A DNA stretch of 64,000 bases from Saccharopolyspora shandongensis (GCF_900106995.1 NZ_FNOK01000046.1:16034-80033); one strand, 5' to 3'; positions 40,899 to 50,762 are shown, numbered from the stretch's first letter. The notes: generated from the letters alone by a model not told the origin. Made by a program: numbers and translations.

Positions 40899-41876
40899 TC
40901 AGCCCGCGAGGCCCTGCTGGGCGCCCGGGTGCAGCGGGATCGGGTCGGTCTTGGTGGCGCTGTCCTTCGTGATCTCCTTGGCCGCCGGGTGCACCTGCTC
41001 CAGGTCCGCCCGCTTGTCGAAGATCAGCTTCGTGATCGCGCAGGCGTTGCCCGCCGCGAAGTCCTCCCGGACCACCAGGAGGTTCGGCACCGCGATCGTC
41101 GGCACGTCCGCGGCCAGCTTGTAGGTCGCCGCCGGGATCGTGCTCGCCTCGTAGACCGGGCTGATCTGCTGCATCGCGCCCAGTTGCGGCGTGATGTCGA
41201 CGAACTTCACCGCGCCGCCCAGCGACGTCGTCAGGTCGGTGATCTCCGGGGTCGGCAGGCCGCCGGACCAGAACAGGCCGTCGACGGTGCCGGACTTCAT
41301 GCCGTCCACCGCCTTGCCCAGCGCCAGGCGCTGCGCCTGGATGTCGGTCTCCGGGTTCAGACCGGCCGCGGACACCACGCGGTTGGCGATGACCTCGGTG
41401 CCGGACTTCGGGGAACCGGTGGAGATCCGCTTGCCGCGCATGTCGGCGACGCTGTTGATGCCCGCGTCCGCGCGCACCACGACCTGCGTCGAGTTCGGGT
41501 AGATCCGGGCCAGCGCCTGGATCTTCTGCGGCTTGCCCTCGAAGCTCGCCTTGCCCTGCACCGCGTCGGCGGCGGTGTCGGCGAGGGTGAACGCGATGTC
41601 GTAGTCGCCGGCCACCAGCTGCTGGATGTTCTGCACCGACGCGCCGGTTTCCGCCGCGGTGGCGCGCAGTTTGGTGTTGTTGCTGATCAGCTGCGCGAGC
41701 CCGCCGCCGAGGACGTAGTACACGCCGCCGGTGTTGCCGGTGGCGATCGTCAACCGCCCGTCCGCCGCCTCGCAGGCGCCCGCACCCGCCTGGTTGTCCT
41801 GCACCTGCTTGCCGCCGCAGCCGGACACGACGAGCACCGCCGCCGCGGCCGCCACCAGCAATGCCTTAACCCGCAT
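40899..41876 (-). CDS. TAXI-family TRAP transporter solute-binding lipoprotein
   Basis: A 325-residue protein with a lipoprotein signal (VLVVSGC, C20) and the TAXI receptor fold: LTIATGNTGGVYYVLGGGLAQLIS, AAETGASVQNIQQLVAGDYDIAFTLADTAADAVQG, GKRISTGSPKSGTEVIANRVV. It binds the substrate outside the membrane and passes it to the fused TRAP permease encoded directly upstream on the same strand; the two overlap by 11 bases. TAXI ligands include glutamate and other small carboxylates; the one here is unknown. Confidence 0.9.
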   Translation of the reverse strand: MRVKALLVAAAAAVLVVSGCGGKQVQDNQAGAGACEAADGRLTIATGNTGGVYYVLGGGLAQLISNNTKLRATAAETGASVQNIQQLVAGDYDIAFTLADTAADAVQGKASFEGKPQKIQALARIYPNSTQVVVRADAGINSVADMRGKRISTGSPKSGTEVIANRVVSAAGLNPETDIQAQRLALGKAVDGMKSGTVDGLFWSGGLPTPEITDLTTSLGGAVKFVDITPQLGAMQQISPVYEASTIPAATYKLAADVPTIAVPNLLVVREDFAAGNACAITKLIFDKRADLEQVHPAAKEITKDSATKTDPIPLHPGAQQGLAG

Positions 41877-43938
41877 CACGAACCTCCTTGATCGTTTCCC
41901 TGCGGCGCAGGACGAGCTGTGCGACGAGCCCCAGCACGCAGCAGCCGAGGCCGATGGCCACCACCGGCGGCTCCAGGTACAGCAGGCACAGCGCACCGGG
42001 CAGGAACAGCAGGCGCACCGGGAGGCGCACCGGCCCGGCCAGCCAGCCGCCGGTCACCACGCTCAGCGCGGCGACGGCCACGATGGACGCCGCCGCGACC
42101 CACAGGACGGTCAGCGGGTCGGTCTGCAGCAGCAGCGCCGATCCGTTGTCGGTCAGCACGAACGCGATCGGCACCAGGAACGCGGGCAGCGTGTACTTCC
42201 AGGCCTGCATCATCGTGCCGGTGATCCGCCCACCGGTGATCGCCGCGGACGCCACCGCGGCCAGCGCGGTCGGCGGCGTCACCTCGGAGAGCACCGCGTA
42301 GTAGAAGATGAACATGGCCCGCTCGGCGTCGGCGACGCCGAGGGCGCCGAGCGCGGGCCCGATCACCACCCACGCGATGATGAACGACGCCGTGACCGGC
42401 ACCGCGAGCCCGAGCACGCCGACGGCGAGCGCCGAGAACACCACGGTGAGCACCAGGATCGCGGTCGGGTTGGTGGTGAGCGCCTGCGCGGCCTGGACCA
42501 GCGCGTCAGCGAGCTCCTGGCCCAGCCCGGTCTTGGTGATGGTCGAGGTGATGATCCCGGCCGCCGCGCACACCGCGACCACCGGCAGCGCGCCGCGAAC
42601 CCCGGCGGAAAGCGCGTCCACGATGTCCCGCAACCACTTCAGCACCGCGGCGCCGGGGCCGCCTTCGGCCCGGACGAGCCCGGAGATCAGCGCGAACACC
42701 GCGGCGACGCCGGTCGCGTAGACGACCGCCGCGAACGGCGGGATGTCCAGGGCGAGGAACACCACGATGATGGCCAGCGACAGGAAGTGGTACCCGCCGC
42801 GCAGCAGCAGCCGCCACGCGCTGGCGTGCTCGGTCTCGACCGCCTTGGCGCCGAAGCGGCGGGCGTCGGCCTCCACCGCGAACACGATGCCGAGGTAGTA
42901 CAGCACCGTCGGGATCGTGGCCCAGATCAGCACCGTCAGGTACGAGGTCTGCAGGTACTCGGCGATGATGAACGCGGCCGCGCCGAGCGTCGGCGGGGAC
43001 AGGATCGCGCCGATGCCCGAAGCCGCCAGCAGGCCGCCCGCCTGCTCCTTCGGGTACCCGGCGCGCCGCAGGATCGGCCAGGTGATCGCGCCGAGGCTCA
43101 CCGCGGTCGCGGTGCCCGAACCGGAGACGGTGCCGAGCAGGAACCCGGACAGCACCGTGGTGCGGCCGGGCGCGGTGCGGGAGCGCTTGAACGCGGCGAA
43201 GGAGAAGTCGACGAAGAACTGGCCCGCGCCGGAGGCGTTGAGCACCGCGCCGTAGATGGTGAACAGCACGATGTAGCTGGCCGCGACGTCCAGCGGTGTG
43301 CCGTAGAACCCGCTGGCGTCGTTGTAGAGCGCGTTGATGATCTGGCTGAAGTCCACGCCCGCGTGCGCGATTCCCCAGTTCTGCGGCAGGAATCCGCCGT
43401 AGTAAGCGTAGCCGATGAACGCCGCGCAGATCACCGGCAGGATCCAGCCGGTGGTGCGCCGGGTCGCTTCGAGGGCGAGCAGGAGCAGCAGCGCGCCGGC
43501 CACGATGTCCAACGTGGACAGGCTGCCCTGCCGGTCGAGGAACGCGTCGAACCCGCCGGAGGGCACCGGGAGCACCGGGTAGAACCCGACGAGCAGCGCG
43601 ATCGCCGACAGCACCCAGTCGTACCAGGCCGGGTCGTCGCGGTCGCCCTTCGGTCGGCGGCCGCCGGGCCGGTAGCAGAGGAACACCAGCGGCAGCGTGC
43701 AGCCGAGGAAGATGACCAGGTAGTACTGGTTGCCCTTGGTGAGCGGGTAGAAGACCTGCTTGAGCACCAGCACCGCGACGGCCAGGGCGACCAGGTAGAC
43801 GAGCAGGTCCGGCCGGCGGGACAACTGCCGGGCCGGGCGTTCCTCGTCGTGCGCGGCGACGATCTCGCCGACATCGGTCTGCGCGGCGCCGCGATCGGGC
43901 AGCTCGTCGTCGTGCTCAGGCCGCGTCGCCTGACTCAT
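41866..43938 (-). CDS. TRAP transporter permease, fused 4TM/12TM type
   Basis: The 690-residue membrane protein has more than fifteen hydrophobic segments and joins the small and large TRAP subunits, as is usual for TAXI systems. Visible elements include GSGTATAVSLGAITWPILRRAGYPKEQAGGLLAASGIGAILSPPTLGAAAFIIAEYL and EVTPPTALAAVASAAITGGR, the two large-subunit scoop motifs. It imports an organic anion with Na+ or H+. It starts with the ATG at 43938 and its end overlaps the start of the TAXI receptor. Confidence 0.92.
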   Translation of the reverse strand: MSQATRPEHDDELPDRGAAQTDVGEIVAAHDEERPARQLSRRPDLLVYLVALAVAVLVLKQVFYPLTKGNQYYLVIFLGCTLPLVFLCYRPGGRRPKGDRDDPAWYDWVLSAIALLVGFYPVLPVPSGGFDAFLDRQGSLSTLDIVAGALLLLLALEATRRTTGWILPVICAAFIGYAYYGGFLPQNWGIAHAGVDFSQIINALYNDASGFYGTPLDVAASYIVLFTIYGAVLNASGAGQFFVDFSFAAFKRSRTAPGRTTVLSGFLLGTVSGSGTATAVSLGAITWPILRRAGYPKEQAGGLLAASGIGAILSPPTLGAAAFIIAEYLQTSYLTVLIWATIPTVLYYLGIVFAVEADARRFGAKAVETEHASAWRLLLRGGYHFLSLAIIVVFLALDIPPFAAVVYATGVAAVFALISGLVRAEGGPGAAVLKWLRDIVDALSAGVRGALPVVAVCAAAGIITSTITKTGLGQELADALVQAAQALTTNPTAILVLTVVFSALAVGVLGLAVPVTASFIIAWVVIGPALGALGVADAERAMFIFYYAVLSEVTPPTALAAVASAAITGGRITGTMMQAWKYTLPAFLVPIAFVLTDNGSALLLQTDPLTVLWVAAASIVAVAALSVVTGGWLAGPVRLPVRLLFLPGALCLLYLEPPVVAIGLGCCVLGLVAQLVLRRRETIKEVRDAG

Positions 43939-44125
43939 GCGGTCGCCTTCCGTGCCGTTCGGCGGTATTCGGACAAGCGCATGGCCGCCGTCCGGGCAGA
44001 AATCCCTTTTTCGGCGGGAATGTAACTGGGGTCACTCGTCTGGGTCAATAGGTGCGGTCGTGCGGCGGTTCCCGGATTCGCGGCCACAATGGATGATCAG
44101 GTGCGGGGCCGACGTGGGCCGGGCA

Positions 44126-45757
44126 TCAGCCGAGCAGGGCGTCGGGGTCGTGGGCGGGTTGGCCGCCGATGATGGTCGCCGCGATGCCGATCTGGTCGAG
44201 GGAATCGGTGGGAACCGCCGTCGGGTCTTCGGCCAGCACGACCGCGTCGGCGAGCTTGCCGGGGGTGAGCGTCCCGAGCTGGTGCTCCAGGAACGCGCTG
44301 TGCGCGGCGTTGACCGTGTAGCAGCGCAGCGCATCTTCGAAGGAAACCGCTTCGTGCGGGGAGAAGACCTGCCCGTCGGCCGTGCGGCGGGTCAGCATGC
44401 GCTGGATCGCCTTCAGCGGCGCGCCGTCCGCGACCGGCCGGTCGGAGCTGCCCGCCGCCGGGATCCCGGCGGCGAGCAGGGACTGGAGCCGGTAGACCCA
44501 GTCGCGGCGTTGCGGGCCGACGTTGGCGAGCACCGCGTCGCCGAGGGTGTGGATGAAGTAGTTCTGCAGCACCGGAACGACACCCAGCTCGGCGAGCGCG
44601 CTGACGTGTTCGGGCGTGGTCACGGAGCAGTGCTCGATGCGGTGGCGGGCGTCCGAGCGCGGCCACCGGGTCAAGGCTTCCCGGTAGGCGTCGATGACGA
44701 GGCCGACCGCACGGTCGCCGATGGCGTGCGTGGCGACCTGCCAGCCCGAGCGGTGCGCGCCGATGATCCGGTCGCGGAGTTCTTCGGGTTCCAGCTGCAG
44801 CACACCTCGGTTGCCGGGCTCGTTGGAGAACTCGTCGGTCATCGCGGCAGTGCGGCTGGCCAACGCGCCGTCGGCGAAGATCTTCACCGCGCCCAGCCGC
44901 AGCATCGGATCGCCGAGTCCGGTGGTCAACCCGAGGTCGAGGCCGAGTTCGAGCTCGTCGGTGTCGTGTCCGTTGAGTTCCCGCAGTGTTTCGTAGGCGG
45001 GCATCAGGGTCGTCCGGACGCGCAGCTTCCCTTCGCGAAGCGCGGTTTGGTAGGCGGCCAGCTCGACCGGGCTCAGCCCGATCCAGCCGCCGCCGATGCC
45101 CGCTTCCTGGCAGGCGACGAGACCCTCGGCGACGTACCGCTGGTGCGCCGCGCCGATCGCCTCGACCAGCTCCCGGACCGCTACCGGCACCAGCAGGTCG
45201 TTGACCAGTGCCTGCGCCTGCTCCTGCAGCAGCCCGGTCGGCTCGCCTGCGCCGTCGCGCTCGATGATCCCGCCGCGCACCTGGTCGATGCCGAACACCC
45301 CGGCGTCCTCGAGGACCAGGGTGTTCCCGACGCCCATGTGCTCGCTGCGGTGCTTCAGCCAGACGCGGTGGGCCGGGGCGATCCGGTCCAGGTCGGCGCG
45401 GCGCGGGTGCCCGCCACCGTATCCGGCGGGCTCGTAGCTGTGCCCGATCAGCCAGGCGCCGTTCGGCAGATCCGCCGCGCGGCGGACCACCCGCTGATAG
45501 ATGTCGTCGAGGCTGGTTGCGTCCGACAGGTTCAACTGGGTGAGCCCGAGGCCGAAGCGACCCGTGTGCGCGTGGGCATCGTGGAAACCGGGGACGACGG
45601 TGCGACCGCCGAGATCGACCACCCGGTCCGCTTCGAGGCCGGTGGCTTCGTCGCCGACCGCCACGATCCGGCCGCCGAGGACGCCCAGCGCGTGGGTGCG
45701 CCCCGGCTCGCCCATCGTCCACACGTGACCGTTGCGCAGGATCAGATCGATCTTCAT
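44126..45757 (-). CDS. YtcJ-type amidohydrolase
   Basis: A 543-residue metal-dependent hydrolase of the amidohydrolase_3 group: GRTVVPGFHDAHAHTGRFGLGLTQ carries the HxH metal ligands, later WQVATHAIGDRAVGLVID and HRIEHCSV provide further His ligands, and the closing strand is SSDRPVADGAPLKAIQRMLTRRT. N- and C-terminal beta-sandwich pieces (LILRNGHVWTMGEPGRTHALGVLGGRIVAVGD and LTPGKLADAVVLAEDP) flank the barrel. I start it at ATG 45757 after CGGAGAAAACG. Family members deacylate N-substituted amides or formamides; substrate unknown. Confidence 0.9.
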   Translation of the reverse strand: MKIDLILRNGHVWTMGEPGRTHALGVLGGRIVAVGDEATGLEADRVVDLGGRTVVPGFHDAHAHTGRFGLGLTQLNLSDATSLDDIYQRVVRRAADLPNGAWLIGHSYEPAGYGGGHPRRADLDRIAPAHRVWLKHRSEHMGVGNTLVLEDAGVFGIDQVRGGIIERDGAGEPTGLLQEQAQALVNDLLVPVAVRELVEAIGAAHQRYVAEGLVACQEAGIGGGWIGLSPVELAAYQTALREGKLRVRTTLMPAYETLRELNGHDTDELELGLDLGLTTGLGDPMLRLGAVKIFADGALASRTAAMTDEFSNEPGNRGVLQLEPEELRDRIIGAHRSGWQVATHAIGDRAVGLVIDAYREALTRWPRSDARHRIEHCSVTTPEHVSALAELGVVPVLQNYFIHTLGDAVLANVGPQRRDWVYRLQSLLAAGIPAAGSSDRPVADGAPLKAIQRMLTRRTADGQVFSPHEAVSFEDALRCYTVNAAHSAFLEHQLGTLTPGKLADAVVLAEDPTAVPTDSLDQIGIAATIIGGQPAHDPDALLG

Positions 45758-46071
45758 CGTTTTCTCCGAAGTCCTTCCACCGGCCGGGAAAGCGGCACTG
45801 TGCTCCACTGTGGACTAACGTTCGCCGACGTCGGCGCCGAGCATAGCCGAACGATGCGGGCTCGGGTGAAGACCTTGTTTCCGGCCAGGATCGTCCGCTG
45901 CGCATCGCACGCGGAAAAACCAGTGGTGGATCCACCAATAGCCGCGGTTTGTTTCTCGCTTTCGCCAATGACAGCGCCGCGCGGGGTGCTGAGCATTTCC
46001 CCATCGCATTCCGCTGCCAGGCCGAGCACGCCGTCGACGGCATCCAGTGCTCGCCCGTGAAGGGACCGCCC
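45758..46071. other. Divergent intergenic region with a palindromic operator candidate
   Basis: About 314 bases between the amidohydrolase and the MHS transporter. It contains the palindrome at 45924-45937 and AAGGGA before ATG 46072. No gene is supported; small frames here have no family. Confidence 0.5.
45924..45937. promoter_or_regulatory. Perfect 14-bp palindrome, operator candidate
   Basis: TGGTGGATCCACCA is perfectly self-complementary and lies midway between the two divergent start codons. It resembles GntR- or IclR-type operators more than the sites described for PucR proteins. Confidence 0.55.
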
Positions 46072-47391
46072 ATGCCCGAGGCGACAGCCGCCGAACCGGC
46101 CACGAAGCCGGACCGGTCCGCGGAGATCCGCCGGATCGCCCTGGCCACGTACTTCGGCACCGCGCTCGAGTGGTACGACTACTTCATCTACGGAACGGCG
46201 GCCGCCCTGGTCTTCCCGGCGCTGTTCTTCCCCGCGCTGGACCCGGTGATCGGCGTCATCGCCTCGCTGGTGACCTTCGCGCTGGGCTTCGTCGCCCGGC
46301 CGGTCGGGGCGGTGATCTTCGGCCACATCGGCGACCGCCTCGGCCGCCGGGCGGCCCTGATCGGCACCGTGACGCTGATGGGCGTGGCCACCGGGCTCAT
46401 CGGCTTGCTGCCGTCGTACCAGACCATCGGGATCGCGGCGCCGATCATCCTGGCCGTGCTCCGGCTGTTGCAGGGGATTTCGGCGGGCGGCGAGTGGACC
46501 GGCGCGGCGCTGCTGGCGATCGAGCACGCCCCACCGGAGCAGCGCGGGCGTTACGCGGCGGTGCCGCAGCTCGGCTCGCCGACGGCGACCCTGGTCTCCT
46601 CCGGCGTCTTCGCGGTGCTGACGTTGCTGCCCGAAGAGATGTTCCAGTCCTGGGTCTGGCGGGTGCCGTTCCTGGCCGCGTTCGTGCTCCTGGCCATCGC
46701 GCTGTACCTGCGGGTCAAGGTGGAGGAATCGCCGTTGTTCCGGGCGGCGCTGGCCGAGCAGAAGGAGGAGAAGCTGCCGGTGCTGGAGACGATCCGCACC
46801 GCGTGGGGCCGGTTGATCATCGGCGGCGCGGCGTACCTGGCGGGTACTGCGGCGTTCTTCGTGCTCACCACCTTCATGATCGGCTACATCTCGAAGAGCT
46901 TGAAGCTCAGCAGCACGCTGGCGCTGAACGCGACGCTCGTCGGCGCCGTGGTCGAGATCCTGGTGATCATCGTCGCCGGCCGCCTCGCCGACCGGATCGG
47001 CGCGGCGAAGGTGTGCGTCATCGGCGCGACGATCTCGGTGCTGGTCGCCTTCCCGGTGTTCTGGCTGGTCGACACCAAGGTCCCGGTGCTGGTGGTCGCC
47101 GGTGTGTCGCTGGGCATCGGCGCGATCTCCATCCCGTACGGGCCGATCGGCGTCGCGCTGTCGGTGATGTTCCCGGCCCGGCTGCGCTACAGCGGTGTCG
47201 CCCTGTCGGTCGGGCTGGCGAACATCCTGGCCGGGTTCGGGCCGCTCGCCGGCACTTGGGCGCTGGGTGCGACCGGCGGGCAGTCGTGGGGACCCGCGCT
47301 GCTGCTGGCGCTGATCGCGTTCATCACGCTGGTCGGCTCCGCGGGCGCGCACCGCGTCAGCCGCCGCGCCCCCGAATGGGACGCGGTGTGA
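46072..47391 (+). CDS. MHS-family MFS transporter
   Basis: A 439-residue major facilitator of the metabolite:H+ symporter group: RIALATYFGTALEWYDYFIYGTAAALVFPALFFP is the MHS hallmark, followed by GFVARPVGAVIFGHIGDRLGRRAALIGTV, LQGISAGGEWTGAALLAIEHAP and a C-terminal half with GRLADRIGAAKVCVIGAT. Relatives import shikimate, proline/betaine, citrate or alpha-ketoglutarate. The in-frame extension back to 45949 lacks a ribosome site, so ATG 46072 is preferred. It probably shares its operon with the ThDP enzyme 34 bases downstream. Confidence 0.9.
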   Translation: MPEATAAEPATKPDRSAEIRRIALATYFGTALEWYDYFIYGTAAALVFPALFFPALDPVIGVIASLVTFALGFVARPVGAVIFGHIGDRLGRRAALIGTVTLMGVATGLIGLLPSYQTIGIAAPIILAVLRLLQGISAGGEWTGAALLAIEHAPPEQRGRYAAVPQLGSPTATLVSSGVFAVLTLLPEEMFQSWVWRVPFLAAFVLLAIALYLRVKVEESPLFRAALAEQKEEKLPVLETIRTAWGRLIIGGAAYLAGTAAFFVLTTFMIGYISKSLKLSSTLALNATLVGAVVEILVIIVAGRLADRIGAAKVCVIGATISVLVAFPVFWLVDTKVPVLVVAGVSLGIGAISIPYGPIGVALSVMFPARLRYSGVALSVGLANILAGFGPLAGTWALGATGGQSWGPALLLALIAFITLVGSAGAHRVSRRAPEWDAV

Positions 47392-47425
47392 TTCCAAGCC
47401 CGGCAGCGAATGGGAGGAGCGAACG

Positions 47426-49066
47426 GTGAACACGGCCCGCAGCGGTGGCGAACTCGTCGTCGCGCAGTTGGAGAAGCACGGTGTCACCACGGCGTTCTGC
47501 GTGCCTGGTGAGAGTTATCTGGAGGTGCTCGACGCGCTGCACGACTCGCCGATCAGACTCGTCGTCTGCCGCCACGAAGGCGGCGCGGCGTACATGGCCG
47601 ACGCGGACGCAAGGCTCACCGGCGGCGTCGGGGTGTGCCTGGTGACGCGCGGCCCGGGCGCATCGAACGCCCTCGTCGCCCTGCACACCGCCTGGCAGGG
47701 CCGGGTACCGCTGCTGCTGTTCGTCGGCCTCATCCCGCGCGGCGAACGCGATCGCGAAGCGTTCCAGGAGTTCGACCTGGCTCGCACGTTCGGCGCATCG
47801 GCGAAGTCCGTGCTGACGATCGACCGGGCCGACCGGATCCCCGAGCTGCTCGCGCAGGCCTTCCTCATCGCGCGCAGCGGTCGCCCCGGTCCGGTCGTGG
47901 TGGGGCTGCCGGAGGACATGCTCCGCGATGCCGTCGAGGTGGGGGACGGGGAGCCGTTCCCGCTGCCGCGAACGGCGATCGGCGCCGAGCAGGCGAACTC
48001 GGTGGCGGACCTGATCGCCGACGCCCGGCGGCCGCTGGTGGTGCTCGGCGGTTCGCCGTGGGAACCCGGCGCAGCCGCGCTGATCCGGCAGTGGGCCGAG
48101 AACTGGGAGCTGCCGGTGGTCACCGACTTCCGGCACCAGGACCTCCTGGACAACGAATCGGCCTCCTACGCGGGGTACTTGGGGTTCGGCCGCGACGAGG
48201 AAGCCGCTCGCGCACTCGCCGACGCGGATGTCGTGATCGCGGTCGGCACCCCGCTCGGCGACGTGGCCTCGGACGGCTGGTCGCTGGTGCGGCCGGACGC
48301 CGCGGTCGTGTCGGTGTTGCCGGACCCGGAAGGGCATGCCGCGATCCACCGGCCGCGGTACCGGTTCCTCGCCACCCCGGCGGCCTTCGCCGGGGCCATG
48401 GCTGCGACGTCGCCACCCGACGAGCGCCCGTGGGCCGCGCGCACGCGCGAGTTGCGCGAACGTTTCGAGTGGTACCGCACGCCGCAACCGGTCGGTGATC
48501 GGCTGGACCTCGGAATCGCCATGGCGGAGCTGCAAAAACGCCTACCGGCCGACACCGTCGTAACGTTCGGTGCGGGCAACCACGCCCTGTGGGCGCAGCG
48601 CTACCTGTCCTACCGCACCTATCCCGCGCAGCTGGCGCCGCGCAACGGCTCGATGGGCTACGGTGTCCCGGCGGCGGTGGCCGCAGCCATCCGGCATCCG
48701 CGGCGGCGGGTCGTATCGGTGGCCGGAGACGGATGCTTCCTCATGAACGGCCAGGAGTTCGCCACGGCCGTCGCCGAGGGCGCCGCGCCGGTGATCCTCG
48801 TGGTCAGCAACGGCATGTACGGCACGATCCGCCAGCACCAGGCGCTGCGGCATCCCGGCCGGGAATCTGGAACGCGCCTGGTGAACCCCGACTTCGCCGC
48901 ATACGCCCGAGCCTTCGGTGGGCACGGCGAATTGGTCGAGGAAACCGGGCAGGTCGGTCCGGCGCTGGACCGCGCCTTCGCCGCCGGCCTCCCGGCCATC
49001 GTCGAGCTGCGCATCGACGGCGCCCGGATCGCCCCGGAAACCACGCTCGACGATCTGCGGGAATGA
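47426..49066 (+). CDS. Thiamine diphosphate-dependent enzyme (acetolactate synthase/decarboxylase-like)
   Basis: A 546-residue ThDP protein in the order Pyr-centre-PP. Conserved Glu of the Pyr domain is in VCRHEGGAAYMADADARLTG; the central domain has PLVVLGGSPWEPGAAALIRQWAE; the PP-domain GDG...N motif is VAGDGCFLMNGQEFATAV and VVSNGMYGTIRQHQ. It resembles acetolactate synthase-like, benzoylformate and oxalyl-CoA-type enzymes, but the true reaction is open. GGGAGGAG precedes the GTG. Context with transporters and a YtcJ hydrolase suggests catabolism of a 2-oxo acid. Confidence 0.88.
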   Translation: MNTARSGGELVVAQLEKHGVTTAFCVPGESYLEVLDALHDSPIRLVVCRHEGGAAYMADADARLTGGVGVCLVTRGPGASNALVALHTAWQGRVPLLLFVGLIPRGERDREAFQEFDLARTFGASAKSVLTIDRADRIPELLAQAFLIARSGRPGPVVVGLPEDMLRDAVEVGDGEPFPLPRTAIGAEQANSVADLIADARRPLVVLGGSPWEPGAAALIRQWAENWELPVVTDFRHQDLLDNESASYAGYLGFGRDEEAARALADADVVIAVGTPLGDVASDGWSLVRPDAAVVSVLPDPEGHAAIHRPRYRFLATPAAFAGAMAATSPPDERPWAARTRELRERFEWYRTPQPVGDRLDLGIAMAELQKRLPADTVVTFGAGNHALWAQRYLSYRTYPAQLAPRNGSMGYGVPAAVAAAIRHPRRRVVSVAGDGCFLMNGQEFATAVAEGAAPVILVVSNGMYGTIRQHQALRHPGRESGTRLVNPDFAAYARAFGGHGELVEETGQVGPALDRAFAAGLPAIVELRIDGARIAPETTLDDLRE

Positions 49067-49147
49067 CCGGCTGCTCGGCAACCTCGGATGGCGCACGCGT
49101 GATCCGGTGGTTGCCTGAACGCCACCCGTCATGTGCAGGATGGGCGG

Positions 49148-50683
49148 GTGAGGATCCTGCCCGATGACGGCCCGCTGCGCCTCGCGGACCTGCTCGCCGA
49201 GGCGGCGCTGGGACTGCGGCTGCTGACCGCGGCCGACACCGGCCCCGCCCGCCAGATCGACGGCGCGCACGCCATCGAGATCGCCAACCCGTCGCGGTGG
49301 GTGCCGCCGCACTGGCTGCTGCTGACGACCGGCATGCGCATCCAGCGCAAGCCGGCGGAGCAGCGGGCGCTGGTCCGGGAGCTCGCGGGGTCCAACATCG
49401 CCGCGCTCGGCTACGCGACCGGCATCGTCACGCGGCGGGTCCCGGCGGCACTGCTGGACGAGGCGGACCGGTTGGGGTTCCCGGTGATCGAGGTGCCGCT
49501 GGAGACGCCGCACCGGGACGTGATCGGCTTCGTGCAGCAGAAGGTGCTGAGCTCCTCCCCGGAACTGCTGCAACGGGTGCTGCAAACCCAGGAATATCTG
49601 ATGGGCGTGGCGGAAGACGACCCGCTCGCGCACGCCGAAGCCCCCGAGATCGCGCTGCTGCGGCGGTTGCAACCGCTGGTGGGCACCGAAGTGATCCTGC
49701 TGCGCACCGATGGCCGCCCGAACTGGCCGGAAGACCACTTGCACGCCAGAGAGCTGCGCGAGGCCCTGCACGCGCGGCCGGCCAACGGCCCGGCGGAAGT
49801 CGGCGTCGGCGACCTGCGGTACCTCGCGCTGCCGGTGCGAACCGGGCCTTACATGTTCGGCTGGCTGGTCCGGGAGGCCCGGGACGGGGACGGGGCGCAG
49901 CTCCTGCCGGTGTTGCGTTCGGCGGCCCAACTGCTGGGCGTGATGTACGTGGCTCGTGAGCACGAACCTGCGGAACTCCGCGCACAGCGCCGGCATCTGC
50001 TCGAAAGTGCGCTCTTCCACGGGGCTACCGCGAACGGCGACGGAGACCTGGACAGGCGGGCCCGCATCGTCGGCTTCGACTTCGGCTCGGACTGCCGCGT
50101 GCTGCTCTACCGGCCGGCCGGGAACCGCTCCGCGCTGGGCCAGGTGGAGGCGGCGCTGAACGCGGCCCGGATGCCGTTCCTGGCCACCACGCGCGGTGCC
50201 GATGTCGTCGTTTTCGCCCAGGGTGGGCGAGAAACCCTGGTCGGTTCGGTCGAATCGCTGCCGTCGGGGCAGGTCGGCGTCGGCCGCGCGGTGCGCTCGC
50301 TGGGGCGGGCGAAGGAGTCGCTGACCGACGCCGAGTTCGTGCTCGGCCGGATGACCGCGGCGCCCGGCAAGCTGACTGTCGCGGACTTCTCAGACCTGTC
50401 CCTGGCGAACTGGCTGATCGCCCGGCTGCCGAGCGCCGAGATCGCGGAGAAGTCGGGCGACTTCCTGGCCGGGCTGCGGGAGCAACCGCTGCTGTTCGAA
50501 ACGGTCGTCGCCTACCTGGGCGCGGACCTCGACACGACGGCCACCGCGGAGGCCTTGCACCTGCATCCGAACTCGGTGCGCTACCGGCTCACCCGGGCCG
50601 AACACGTGCTCGGTGCGCCGCTGCGCCGTCCGGAGACGATCGCCGGCCTGCACGCCGCGCTGCTGTCCGAGGGCCTGCTCTGA
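49148..50683 (+). CDS. PucR-family transcriptional regulator
   Basis: The 511-residue regulator has an N-terminal PucR ligand domain (LADLLAEAALGLRLLTAADTG... WLLLTTGMRI) and a C-terminal helix-turn-helix (TATAEALHLHPNSVRYRLTRAEHVLGAPL) in the CdaR/PucR style, with a GGDEF-like middle (DCRVLLYRPAGNRSALGQVEAAL). Such proteins activate purine, amine or organic acid degradation. GTG 49148 is preferred because AGGATGGG precedes it; GTG 49133 is the alternative. It is likely the regulator of the neighbouring transporter/ThDP genes. Confidence 0.87.
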   Translation: MRILPDDGPLRLADLLAEAALGLRLLTAADTGPARQIDGAHAIEIANPSRWVPPHWLLLTTGMRIQRKPAEQRALVRELAGSNIAALGYATGIVTRRVPAALLDEADRLGFPVIEVPLETPHRDVIGFVQQKVLSSSPELLQRVLQTQEYLMGVAEDDPLAHAEAPEIALLRRLQPLVGTEVILLRTDGRPNWPEDHLHARELREALHARPANGPAEVGVGDLRYLALPVRTGPYMFGWLVREARDGDGAQLLPVLRSAAQLLGVMYVAREHEPAELRAQRRHLLESALFHGATANGDGDLDRRARIVGFDFGSDCRVLLYRPAGNRSALGQVEAALNAARMPFLATTRGADVVVFAQGGRETLVGSVESLPSGQVGVGRAVRSLGRAKESLTDAEFVLGRMTAAPGKLTVADFSDLSLANWLIARLPSAEIAEKSGDFLAGLREQPLLFETVVAYLGADLDTTATAEALHLHPNSVRYRLTRAEHVLGAPLRRPETIAGLHAALLSEGLL

Positions 50684-50762
50684 TCTGCGGTTTCGGCCGC
50701 GTCGGCCACTGGTCGAATGGTCGGCGAACCCGGCTGCTTCGAAGACCTCGCAGCGAAGGCCC

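Noticed and set aside
41731..44025. 764-residue forward frame opposite the TRAP genes
   Set aside because: Repetitive Arg/His/Gln-rich translation with no domain; the minus strand encodes a convincing TAXI-TRAP system.
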